From the NCBI GenBank assembly GCA_013619125.1, contig JABXKS010000054.1, positions 52,224 to 105,978 on the forward strand: a stretch of 53,755 bases of DNA, read 5' to 3'. Position numbers and translations under genes: made by a program. The notes under the pieces were generated by a model, which had not been told where the DNA came from, searched no databases, and saw only the letters and a list, made by a program, of their open reading frames with translations. Within the stretch, counting starts at the first letter, position 1; each line of letters opens with the position of its first letter. The stretch is from Clostridiales bacterium (lineage in GTDB: Bacteria; Bacillota; Clostridia; Tissierellales; GPF-1). This document shows, piece by piece, positions 9,519 through 16,858 of this stretch.

Positions 9519-9661
9519 ATCTGTGTGATTCGCGGAGGTCATCTGTGTGATTTTTGCCAAAACTGTGTCGTTTTATAACACGGATCAGGAATAAACAGCG
9601 AGTGATGGCACAGATGGAAGATCGTGAGTCCTGAACGATTGATGCAAGCAACAACACAGAT
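9519..9661. promoter_or_regulatory. Enhancer array for the LevR-type activator (six ATCTGTGTnATT copies)
   Basis: Copies: ATCTGTGTGATT at 9519-9530 and 9541-9552, AACTGTGTCGTT at 9561-9572, and inverted copies at 9574-9585, 9604-9615 and 9650-9661 that all contain ATC(T/C)GTG on the minus strand. The three direct copies start 22 and 20 bp apart, about two helical turns, so they face one side of the DNA. The array sits just upstream of the sigma-54 promoter at 9675, as expected for binding sites of the divergently encoded activator. Confidence 0.75.
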
Positions 9662-9674
9662 GAATGGGCGTAGT

Positions 9675-9690
9675 TGGCATGGTACTTGCA
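9675..9690 (+). promoter_or_regulatory. Sigma-54 (-24/-12) promoter of the mannose-family PTS operon
   Basis: TGGCATG-GTAC-TTGCA is a full match to the sigma-54 consensus and identical in both half-sites to the promoter at 3504. Transcription would start near 9702, so the IIA gene must begin downstream of that. Confidence 0.9.
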
Positions 9691-9738
9691 CTAAGAAGGG
9701 GTGAAGGAATTGAATTTCCTGAGAAAGGAGGAATGGTA

Positions 9739-10149
9739 TTGCGCAAGGCAATTATAGCAACCCATGGAAGAATTGCGGAAGAATTTATTGAGACGTTGAA
9801 GATGTTTGTGTCAGAAATGGACTTTACATCGATCTGTTTTCCTAGCGGGATGAGTATTGATCTGTTTGGAGAAGAGGTCGAAAAAATCTTGCTGGATGGT
9901 GATCCCGAAGAAATTATCATCTTTGTGGATATATTTGGTGGAAGTCCATGTAACAAGGTGTTGGAAACAATTAAGAAGAATCAAGGATATTTTATGGATC
10001 GGGAGTATGCTGTGATATCGGGTGTGAATTTACCGATGTTATTGGAATACTCATTTGCAAATGACAAGGCCGGTTTTCAATCCATGCTGGGTGTGGTGAT
10101 TGAAAAATCAGCTGAATCAATTAAAACATTTCCAGTAATCAAAAAATGA
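9739..10149 (+). CDS. PTS mannose-family EIIA component
   Basis: Cytoplasmic phosphocarrier that takes phosphate from HPr and passes it to EIIB. From TTG 9739 it is 136 residues, starting RKAIIATHGRIAEEF with the phospho-accepting His9, and contains FVDIFGGSPCNKV, the conserved loop of the EIIA-Man fold. The open frame extends back to 9664, but that overlaps the sigma-54 promoter. AAAGGAGG at 9724-9731 is 7 bases before TTG 9739 and only 1 base before the ATG at 9733, so TTG is preferred; the ATG is the alternative. It is the first gene of a five-gene operon controlled by the LevR-type protein. Confidence 0.9.
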   Translation: MRKAIIATHGRIAEEFIETLKMFVSEMDFTSICFPSGMSIDLFGEEVEKILLDGDPEEIIIFVDIFGGSPCNKVLETIKKNQGYFMDREYAVISGVNLPMLLEYSFANDKAGFQSMLGVVIEKSAESIKTFPVIKK

Positions 10150-10162
10150 GGGGGGTGAAAGA

Positions 10163-10636
10163 ATGAAAATTACATTGACTCGAATCGATGAACGATTGAT
10201 ACATGGACAAGTCATGACGGCTTGGCTTTCTGTAACGGAGTCAAAACGGATTATCATTGTGGATGATGAAACCTATCGAGATGAATTCGTTCAACAGGTA
10301 TTGGAACTTGCGGCTCCGAAGAGCGTCGAGGTGAAGGTATTGGATGTAGAAAGTGCAAAGGAAGTATTTAACTCTGATGACGATGAACGCAATACCATTG
10401 TACTATTCAAACACCCGCAATATGTGCTGAACCTACTCAGTGCTGGTGTTCAACTGGAAGAGGTGGAGTTGGGAAATATGGGTTCAAAACCTTCCCGGAA
10501 TAAGCTTTGCAAAATGGTCTATGTCAGCAAAGAAGAGGATGCTATATTTAATCAGATCAGTGAGAAGGGGTGTACGGTTTTTGTGCGAATGCTTCCCAAT
10601 GATCCAAAACGGTTGTATAAAGAAATAAAAAAATAA
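10163..10636 (+). CDS. PTS mannose-family EIIB component
   Basis: Phosphotransfer subunit between EIIA and the sugar. 157 residues, with the hallmark TRIDERLIHGQV containing the phosphorylated His14, followed by IIVVDD-type strands (IIIVDDETYRDEF). Length and sequence match the EIIB-Man/Sor group. It lies 13 bp after the IIA stop with a GGGGGTG-type ribosome site and 13 bp before IIC. In mannose-family systems IIA and IIB may be fused or separate; here they are separate. Confidence 0.93.
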   Translation: MKITLTRIDERLIHGQVMTAWLSVTESKRIIIVDDETYRDEFVQQVLELAAPKSVEVKVLDVESAKEVFNSDDDERNTIVLFKHPQYVLNLLSAGVQLEEVELGNMGSKPSRNKLCKMVYVSKEEDAIFNQISEKGCTVFVRMLPNDPKRLYKEIKK

Positions 10637-10649
10637 GGAGTGATCAAGA

Positions 10650-11399
10650 GTGAGTTTATTTTTTACGGCATTTTTAGTTGCACTAATTACTTGGTTTGTT
10701 GCTACGGCAATGCCCATGTTCTTAAGATGGTCTTGTTATTTTGGAGGACCACTGGTTGCGGGCTTAGTCATGGGTTTGATTTTTGGAGATGTAACCTATG
10801 GACTTAAGGTTGGGGCAACGATTCAAATGGCTTATTTTGGACTGATTGCTGTTGGCGGTGCACTGCCATCAGATTTAGCCTTGGCCGGTTATCTTGGAAC
10901 TGCATTAGCAATGTCAGTTGGTCTTGAGCCTTCTGCAGCTTTGACGGTAGCGGTGCCATTGGGCGCCCTTGGATTATTGTGCTTCAATGCAAGAATGACC
11001 CTTAACGCCGTTTGGGTGCATAAGGCGGAAACGTATGCGAAAGAAGGGAATATACGCGGCGTGAAAGCGATGAATCTGTTCGCATCTCAGCTCTTTCCGA
11101 TTTTGACCTATTTCATCCCATCCTTTATTACGATATATGTCGGTTCGCAGGGACTTGTAAAATTCCTGGCGTATGTGCCGGATGTATTTGTAAAAGCATT
11201 AAGTGTGACAGGTGGATTGATTCCTGCTCTTGGAATTGGGATGCTATTGTCGTATCTGTGGAAGAAAGAATACGCGCCATTCCTGTTTATTGGTTTTATC
11301 CTTTCAGCATATTTGAAAATCAATATTATTGGTATTGCGGTTTTAGGCGCTTCAGCCGCTATATTCTTTGCTTTTCAAAAAGAAAAGGAGGTTGTTTAA
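10650..11399 (+). CDS. PTS mannose-family EIIC membrane component
   Basis: Forms the sugar channel with EIID. 249 residues, strongly hydrophobic, with the family block FGGPLVAGLVMGLIFGDVTY, where such proteins commonly read DPxxG-GDxxxG-type sequence, and GATIQMAYFGLIAVGGALPS. The start is GTG 10650 with AAGGAG nine bases before it. The stop TAA is immediately followed by the IID ATG (11400), which suggests coupled translation of the two membrane subunits. Confidence 0.93.
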   Translation: MSLFFTAFLVALITWFVATAMPMFLRWSCYFGGPLVAGLVMGLIFGDVTYGLKVGATIQMAYFGLIAVGGALPSDLALAGYLGTALAMSVGLEPSAALTVAVPLGALGLLCFNARMTLNAVWVHKAETYAKEGNIRGVKAMNLFASQLFPILTYFIPSFITIYVGSQGLVKFLAYVPDVFVKALSVTGGLIPALGIGMLLSYLWKKEYAPFLFIGFILSAYLKINIIGIAVLGASAAIFFAFQKEKEVV

Positions 11400-12233
11400 A
11401 TGTCTGAACAAGTAGGGAAGCAGAAGAAAAAATTGACGCGGAAGCAATTGATTAAAACATGGCTGACATGGATCTCGTTTGCACAGATGAACTATAACTT
11501 TGAACGGCTTCAAGGGCTTGGCTATTGCCATGCAATGACACATCCGATTAAAGCATTGTACGAGAAGTCGGAAGACATTAAAAGTGCGTTATCTCGGCAC
11601 TTGATTTTTTTCAATACGGAAAGCACGTGGGGCTCAATGATTGTTGGGATCACCTGTGCATTAGAAGAAGAGAATGCGAATAATCCAGATATGGATCCTT
11701 CGATCATCAATAATGTAAAAACATCATTGATGGGACCGATGGCAGGGATTGGCGACTCTATCACCCAGGGGCTTGTGAAGGTAGTTTTGCTGGCGATTGG
11801 TATTGACTTGGCTATCCAAGGAAATGCATTGGGTCCCATTCTTTATGTCTTGCTCTTTACGCTTTATACGGTAGGACTTAGTTATATTCTGTTTTTTCAA
11901 GGATATAAAATGGGAAAATCGGCGATCATTAATCTTCTCTCGTCCAATGTCATCGATAAGGCAACCGACGCGTTGAAAATTATGAGTCTGATGATTGTCG
12001 GTGGATTATCCGCTTCTATGATTCGAGCGAAATCGGCACTGGTTTTCACATTGGGGAAAACGGTCGTAGAAATTCAACCAATTTTGGATAATATTTTTCC
12101 AAAGCTATTGTCCTTGGGTGCGTTATTCTTAGCTTTCTATCTACTGAAGAAAAAAGAAAAATCGCCAACATACGTATTGGGTGTTCTATTTGTTGTTGGA
12201 TTTGTAGGGACATTTTTAAAGGTTTTGGGTTAG
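11400..12233 (+). CDS. PTS mannose-family EIID membrane component
   Basis: Second membrane subunit of the mannose-family permease, 277 residues. Visible family blocks are SWTSFAQMNYNFER-like (WISFAQMNYNFERLQGLG), FNTESTWGSMIVGITCALEE and SLMGPMAGIGDSITQG, with hydrophobic segments in the second half. It starts directly on the IIC stop codon. The substrate cannot be inferred from IIC/IID alone; the family covers mannose, sorbose, fructose, N-acetyl amino sugars and fructosyl-amino acids. Confidence 0.93.
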   Translation: MSEQVGKQKKKLTRKQLIKTWLTWISFAQMNYNFERLQGLGYCHAMTHPIKALYEKSEDIKSALSRHLIFFNTESTWGSMIVGITCALEEENANNPDMDPSIINNVKTSLMGPMAGIGDSITQGLVKVVLLAIGIDLAIQGNALGPILYVLLFTLYTVGLSYILFFQGYKMGKSAIINLLSSNVIDKATDALKIMSLMIVGGLSASMIRAKSALVFTLGKTVVEIQPILDNIFPKLLSLGALFLAFYLLKKKEKSPTYVLGVLFVVGFVGTFLKVLG

Positions 12234-12242
12234 GAGGAATAT

Positions 12243-13049
12243 ATGAGTTTAATGGATAAGCATAAGGAAATATTTAAGACGGATACGCCGATGATAGGCT
12301 GTGTACATTTTATGCCTTTGCCGGGCACGCCCTATTATGATCCGTCAATCCCGTTTTCAGAACATGTTGAGCGGGCGATCCGGGAGGCCAAAGCGTTGCA
12401 AGAGGGTGGGTTTGATGCCATTATCTTCGCAAATGAAGGGGATCGACCCTATCAATTTGAAGTGGGTAGTGAAATCATTGCCGCATATACAAGGATTGCA
12501 ACGGAGGTATTGCAGCATGTCACGGTTCCATATGGCTGTGGAATACTGATTGATCCCTTTGCGACATTAGCAGTTGCAAAAGCGATTGATGCGTCTTTTG
12601 TTAGGACCTATGTTTCTGGAACCTATGCGGATATGTTCGGATTTCATCAATTCAATCCAGGTGATATTTTCCGATATCAGAAGCAAATTCATGCGGAAGA
12701 TGTACAAATCTATTCTTATTTTGACGCGCACGGGGGAACGTCTTTGGATACGCGATCACAGCAAGATATGATTGATTGCGCATTTAGAAGTTATCCAATT
12801 TCTGGAGTTTTGGTTCCAGGGCAGCGCGCAGGATTGGCGCCAGATTTTGATGAGGTAGCGAAGATTAAAGCAGAATATCCGGATAATCCGATTATGATTG
12901 CAAGTGGCATTCGAGAAGAGAATGTGAAAGAAGCCTTGGAAATTAGTGATGGATTTGTGATTGGAACTGCTTTGAAGCAGGACGGGATTCTATGGAATGA
13001 AGTGTCGCCGGAGCGAGTGAAACGGTTTGTGGAACAGGCAAAAGGATAA
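12243..13049 (+). CDS. BtpA/SgcQ family TIM-barrel protein
   Basis: BtpA-family protein, 268 residues, resembling E. coli SgcQ. It has the family opening IGCVHFMPLPGTPYYD, then GFDAIIFANEGDRPY, IRTYVSG-type text and a C-terminal phosphate-binding segment ASGIREENVKEALEISDGFVIGTALK as in nucleoside-processing TIM barrels. It is the last gene of the PTS operon, 9 bp after IID with a GGAGG site. In E. coli sgcQ is also linked to PTS genes, so a role on the phosphorylated product of this PTS is likely, but no reaction is established as far as I know. Alternative: a chaperone-like role as suggested for cyanobacterial BtpA. Confidence 0.85.
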   Translation: MSLMDKHKEIFKTDTPMIGCVHFMPLPGTPYYDPSIPFSEHVERAIREAKALQEGGFDAIIFANEGDRPYQFEVGSEIIAAYTRIATEVLQHVTVPYGCGILIDPFATLAVAKAIDASFVRTYVSGTYADMFGFHQFNPGDIFRYQKQIHAEDVQIYSYFDAHGGTSLDTRSQQDMIDCAFRSYPISGVLVPGQRAGLAPDFDEVAKIKAEYPDNPIMIASGIREENVKEALEISDGFVIGTALKQDGILWNEVSPERVKRFVEQAKG

Positions 13050-13074
13050 GAAGGGAAAGGGGATCAAATATAAG

Positions 13075-13107
13075 AAATGGCTGTGGAATTTTTCCACAGC
13101 CATTTTT
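13075..13107. terminator. Bidirectional terminator after the PTS operon
   Basis: A 14-bp stem (AAATGGCTGTGGAA at 13075-13088 with 13092-13105), a tight loop and T-runs on both strands. It ends the PTS operon and the convergent aldehyde dehydrogenase gene. Confidence 0.92.
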
Positions 13108-13108
13108 G

Positions 13109-14524
13109 CTATTTGATGAAGTTTTTCAGGAGTCGATGTTTCTCCAAATTGCGGAGGATTTTGTGCTTCTCTTTTGTATAAGGCGGATAGGCCAATGAGA
13201 TGCCGTAGCGTCTGTGTTTCCGTAATATTGATTTATAGTGGCTGAAGGTTTCAAAACTTTTTGCACCATGATAACTACCCATGCCGCTTCTGCCCCTGCC
13301 TCCAAAGGCTAAATAAGACGTGCCTAGATGGGAGACCGTATCATTGATGGCTCCGCCGCCAAATGGAACCCGGGAGATAATGCGATCAATGACAGTTTGA
13401 TTTTCTGAGAATAGGTAGAGCGCCAAGGGATCTGGATGATTGCAAACCCATTTGATCGCTTCGTCTATGGTTTGATAGGTTAAAATGGGAAGGATGGGAC
13501 CGAATATTTCATTCTGCATCATCTGCGCGCCATCTGGAATCTCATCCATTAAAGTGGGTGCAATAAAAAGGGTTTCTTCATTGGTTTCGCCGCCGAAAAG
13601 GACATTTCCTTCCTCTAAATAGCCTTGAAGCCGATTGAAATGCTTTAGATTGATAATATGAGCGTAATCTTTGTGTGCGGGTGTGATCTCACCATAAAAT
13701 TCATGTAGTACTTCGATCAAAGCCTTGACCAAAGGTTCCTTCAATTCCTCTTTTACCAATAAATAATCTGGAGCGACACAGGTCTGACCTGCATTAATAA
13801 ATTTCCCCCAAGCAATGCGTTGCGCGGTTATCTTGGGATTATGAAGTTCATCGACAATGGCAGGACTTTTTCCGCCAAGTTCCAAGGTGACGGGGATCAG
13901 GTTCTCAGCAGCGGCTTGCATTACAAGCTTTCCGACTCGTGTGCTTCCGGTAAAGAAAACATGATCAAGGGGTTGATGCAAAAAGGATTGTGTGACGCTT
14001 GCATCACCTGTTATGGCGAGGATATAATTAGGTTCAAAGGTTGTCTCGATCATTTCGCCGATCACGCCAGAGGTATAAGGGACTTCGCTGGCAGACTTCA
14101 AGATGACGGTATTGCCGGCGGCAATGGCGCCAATTAAAGGTAAGATGACAAGATTGAAAGGATAGTTCCAAGGCGCAATGACAAAAACGGTTCCTCGCGG
14201 CTCGGGATAAACCGTACTCCGGGATGGGAATTGTGTGATCGGTGTATGTTTGCGCTTTGGTTTCATCCAGTCTTTTAGATGTTTGAGCGCAAAGTTGATC
14301 TCTTCATAAGCCTGTCCGACCTCCGTGACATAGGATTCGAAAGCAGGCTTGTGAAAGTCTTTTTCCAAGGCATGAATCAATGGTTTTTCATAAGATTTGA
14401 TGGCAGTTTTTAATCGAATCAACTGTCGTTTGCGAAAATCATAGGAAAGGGTTTTGCCGCTTTGAAAAAGTTCCTTGTGCTGTTCAATGGTGAGTTTTGC
14501 AAAGTCTTCGTTGGTTAGTTTCAT
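13109..14524 (-). CDS. NAD(P)-dependent aldehyde dehydrogenase (class 3 / YwdH-like)
   Basis: Oxidises aldehydes to acids. 471 residues, with the oxyanion Asn in APWNYPFN (120), the general base Glu215 in LELGGKS, the nucleophile Cys249 in NAGQTCVAPDY, and the NAD-fold segment FTGSTRVGKLV. The short length and the C-terminal GGRGRSGMGSYHG block match class 3 and fatty-aldehyde dehydrogenases rather than the longer betaine or succinate-semialdehyde types. It is monocistronic with AAAGGAG before the ATG and is divergent from mgtC. The physiological substrate cannot be read from the sequence. Confidence 0.93.
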   Translation of the reverse strand: MKLTNEDFAKLTIEQHKELFQSGKTLSYDFRKRQLIRLKTAIKSYEKPLIHALEKDFHKPAFESYVTEVGQAYEEINFALKHLKDWMKPKRKHTPITQFPSRSTVYPEPRGTVFVIAPWNYPFNLVILPLIGAIAAGNTVILKSASEVPYTSGVIGEMIETTFEPNYILAITGDASVTQSFLHQPLDHVFFTGSTRVGKLVMQAAAENLIPVTLELGGKSPAIVDELHNPKITAQRIAWGKFINAGQTCVAPDYLLVKEELKEPLVKALIEVLHEFYGEITPAHKDYAHIINLKHFNRLQGYLEEGNVLFGGETNEETLFIAPTLMDEIPDGAQMMQNEIFGPILPILTYQTIDEAIKWVCNHPDPLALYLFSENQTVIDRIISRVPFGGGAINDTVSHLGTSYLAFGGRGRSGMGSYHGAKSFETFSHYKSILRKHRRYGISLAYPPYTKEKHKILRNLEKHRLLKNFIK

Positions 14525-14590
14525 GGCTATTCTCCTTTCTTCCCTTACATACTATATACCGCATGTCAATTTCCGGTAAACGCTGGAATC

Positions 14591-14599
14591 TGATATACT
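14591..14599 (+). promoter_or_regulatory. Extended -10 promoter element before mgtC
   Basis: TGaTATACT is an extended -10 with a near-consensus hexamer 20 bp before the mgtC start; the -35 region is poor. The same nine bases precede the PrpR-type gene at 1495-1503. Confidence 0.5.
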
Positions 14600-14619
14600 A
14601 ATAAAAATGAGGTGGTTGC

Positions 14620-15255
14620 ATGATTACAAATCAAGAAATACTAATTCGATTATTAATGGCCGTGGCATTTGGCGGTATCATTGGTTTTGAACGGGAAATC
14701 AATCGTCGGCCGGCAGGGTTCCGTACCCATGTCTTGGTGAGCATGGGGGCGGCCTTGATCATGATAATTTCTGCTTATGCATATCCGAATGCAGAGCCGA
14801 CACGAATGGCGGCTCAGGTTGTCAGTGGTGTTGGTTTTTTAGGGGCAGGTACAATTATCTTCAGCGGGGACAAGATCAAAGGGTTGACAACAGCGGCAAG
14901 TATCTGGCTTTGCGCAGCCATTGGTTTGGCATCTGGCGCAGGTTTTTATTTTGCTGCCGGTGCTGCGAGTGTCTTAGCCCTAGTGATTCTTCTGGTGGCT
15001 GGTGCGGTTGAGCGTTTTAGCGAAAAGAAGAAGTACAAGCATATTCGATTAACCTTTCATGAACGGACGGGTCTAATCGGCGATATTGGACAAATCGCGA
15101 AGATGTTGAACGTCTTGATCAAGGATATCCATATGAGTCAGGGCGATGAAACGGTTTGTATGGTAGATTTGGTGGTAGAAGTGCCGCCGAACACGTCTTA
15201 CAGCATGTTGGTGTTGGAGTTGTCGAAAATCGAAAGCGTAATTGAGGTTGTATAA
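14620..15255 (+). CDS. MgtC/SapB family membrane protein
   Basis: Inner-membrane protein, 211 residues. The N-terminal 130 residues carry four to five hydrophobic segments with the MgtC signature IIGFEREINRRPAGFRTHVLVSMGAALIM (read at residues 20-48) and GVGFLGAGTIIF. The C-terminal 75 residues are a soluble ACT-like tail. Family members act in magnesium limitation and in inhibition of F-type ATPase in some pathogens; in free-living Clostridia the role is unclear. RBS GAGGTGG precedes ATG 14620. A phosphatase fragment begins 3 bp after its stop. Confidence 0.9.
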   Translation: MITNQEILIRLLMAVAFGGIIGFEREINRRPAGFRTHVLVSMGAALIMIISAYAYPNAEPTRMAAQVVSGVGFLGAGTIIFSGDKIKGLTTAASIWLCAAIGLASGAGFYFAAGAASVLALVILLVAGAVERFSEKKKYKHIRLTFHERTGLIGDIGQIAKMLNVLIKDIHMSQGDETVCMVDLVVEVPPNTSYSMLVLELSKIESVIEVV

Positions 15256-15258
15256 GAG

Positions 15259-15489
15259 ATGAGATTTGCTTATCAGGACAGCGCAACTTTGGTTTGTCAT
15301 TCCGGCGTGATTCGGATGCTTGTCACCCTGTGTTGTGAAAATCCGTTGGAAGAGTTGTTTGACGTGCCGGTGATAAATGGACTGGGATACGAACTTTCTA
15401 TGGAGTGGGAAGAAGGAAAGCTGAAAATGAAAGCCATTGAGAAATTAAAGACGCCTGAAATCATGGGGTCATTTGCATCAGTGGAATAG
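15259..15489 (+). pseudogene. C-terminal remnant of a histidine phosphatase (phosphoglycerate mutase family)
   Basis: 76 codons that read like only the last third of a histidine phosphatase: SATLVCHSGVIRMLVTLCC corresponds to the usual second catalytic block LVVSHGGVIRxLL, followed by an INGLGYELSMEW strand. The first catalytic block RHGET and about 120 N-terminal residues are absent, and the sequence upstream is intact mgtC. The ATG follows the mgtC stop by 3 bp without a clear ribosome site of its own. I read it as a deletion remnant joined to mgtC. It could still be translated by coupling, but the phosphohistidine site is missing. Confidence 0.55.
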
Positions 15490-15508
15490 AAGGAAGCGGG
15501 CACCATAA

Positions 15509-15538
15509 TTGACGGAAGGGTTTCATTTCCGATAGAAT
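15509..15538 (+). promoter_or_regulatory. Sigma-A promoter before the glycosyltransferase/GH13/LacI operon
   Basis: TTGACG (15509-15514), an 18-bp spacer, and TAGAAT (15533-15538). It is followed within a few bases by the palindrome at 15544, which would block or cover the transcription start when a repressor is bound. Confidence 0.6.
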
Positions 15539-15578
15539 AAAGCTGTAATCGATTACATCGAGTGGGCTTTATTTTTTT
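15536..15578 (+). terminator. Possible terminator or attenuator overlapping the operator
   Basis: AATAAAGC (15536-15543) pairs with GCTTTATT (15566-15573), followed by a T-run, with the palindromic operator inside the loop. It could end the mgtC unit or act as an early attenuator of the following operon. Confidence 0.45.
15544..15557. promoter_or_regulatory. Candidate LacI-family operator TGTAATCGATTACA
   Basis: A perfect 14-bp palindrome with central CG, the normal form of LacI/GalR operators, located at about +1 to +15 of the promoter at 15509. The LacI-family gene at 18511 is the last gene of the same operon, so autoregulation is likely. Confidence 0.6.
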
Positions 15579-15625
15579 ATCTAAAAATTTCTATAATCGG
15601 ACGAGGCAAAGAAAGGTGAATGATC

Positions 15626-16858
15626 ATGAAAATCGGCATTGTGATCAATACATATATGATTACGGAAAAGGGAGAGCAAAACCCCTTTGACCATCCAACG
15701 CCGCTTTGGGCATTTGATGAAAAGAATACACTGGAAGGGACATTGAAGAGTATTCGGGATGCCAAGCGGCGTTCGGAAGACGAATGGACCCTGTATCTTT
15801 TTGGGATTGCCGCCAATGAAGCGACAGCGTTTGATGAAGAGATTGAGAGTAAAATGAAGGATTTGGTTAATAGGGTAGGCGAGCTTCCTGCGACGATTGT
15901 CATTACCAACGCCCATGTAAAAATGCTTCGAACTCAAACAGACATCAATTTTTTTGAATCCTCCGGGTACCCGGAGATTCGAAACTTGGGCCTGATCTTT
16001 CCTTCCATGATGGGAGAAGATTTGATTATGCAATTAGACGATGACGAGTTGATACGCCCGAATCATATTGCGCGGTTTGCTGAAATTTTCGAGGCACATC
16101 CAGAGTATGGCATTGTAACGGCTCCTTATGAAAAGGATGGGACCACGCGGATTTTGGGAGCGGATCCTTTGCCGACATGGAGGAAAACATCATCTATGGA
16201 TGTCGATCTTGAGAGGCTACTTTCAGCTGGCGATTGCCAGCAGGCTGTATTTGGATTCGGCGGCAATCTCTGTCTGAGAACCTCGGTTGCCAGACAGGTC
16301 CTTTATCCAAGGCGGGTGCCGCGGGGAGAAGACTTCTCTTTCTTGCTGGCTTGCCGGTTGCTTTATGCGAATGGCGATATGACTGCGGATCTGGCTTCTA
16401 GCAACAGCTGGTTTCTCACCTGGTTCTGTCCGGAAAGGGCAGTCACCATCCTGCATCACCCGCCGGCAGAAGAAAAGGCGGATTTTTTGCAGTCGTTTGA
16501 AATCAATCTGAAGCGGTTTATTCTGGAGCGACAGATGGTGGCCACCCAGGAGGAATTTACTTGGGAGGATCTAGCGGGGCAGTCGAAATACCTAGCGGCT
16601 ATGTTTGGACAGAAAGATTTTTATCATCAGATCAAGCTTTGGATTCAGGAGATTCGCGATTTTCGAACGGATATCCCAGATCCAGAATGGATTGACGCAT
16701 TGGAATCACGGCTTTTTGCCTTTCTTGAAGAGGTGGAAAAGGAACCGCGCTGGCAGAATTATTTGCGGGATCGCAGAAAGTTTGAAGAGGCGCAGAAGAT
16801 TTTGGAGAAGTTGGACGTGAAGGAGAAATTGGTCCAGCAAAGGGGGTGGCAGACGTGA
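15626..16858 (+). CDS. Glycosyltransferase-like (GT-A fold) protein
   Basis: 410 residues. The N-terminal beta strand IGIVINTY and the acidic motif MQLDDDELIRP (Asp138-140) fit a nucleotide-sugar-dependent GT-A enzyme with a DxD metal site; FGFGGNLCLRTSVA and RRVPRGEDFSF resemble the acceptor-side and GED-type segments of such enzymes. The C-terminal 110 residues are charged and helical. There is no signal peptide. ATG 15626 is chosen over 15620 because AAAGGTG lies 7 bases before it. Its end overlaps the GH13 gene by 4 bases (GTGA). Donor and acceptor are unknown. A link to storage or osmolyte glycoside turnover is possible but is inference. Confidence 0.65.
   Translation: MKIGIVINTYMITEKGEQNPFDHPTPLWAFDEKNTLEGTLKSIRDAKRRSEDEWTLYLFGIAANEATAFDEEIESKMKDLVNRVGELPATIVITNAHVKMLRTQTDINFFESSGYPEIRNLGLIFPSMMGEDLIMQLDDDELIRPNHIARFAEIFEAHPEYGIVTAPYEKDGTTRILGADPLPTWRKTSSMDVDLERLLSAGDCQQAVFGFGGNLCLRTSVARQVLYPRRVPRGEDFSFLLACRLLYANGDMTADLASSNSWFLTWFCPERAVTILHHPPAEEKADFLQSFEINLKRFILERQMVATQEEFTWEDLAGQSKYLAAMFGQKDFYHQIKLWIQEIRDFRTDIPDPEWIDALESRLFAFLEEVEKEPRWQNYLRDRRKFEEAQKILEKLDVKEKLVQQRGWQT

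Noticed and set aside
9664-9738. N-terminal extension of the PTS IIA frame
   Set aside because: It overlaps the -24/-12 promoter and the family's normal start is at RKAIIATHGR.
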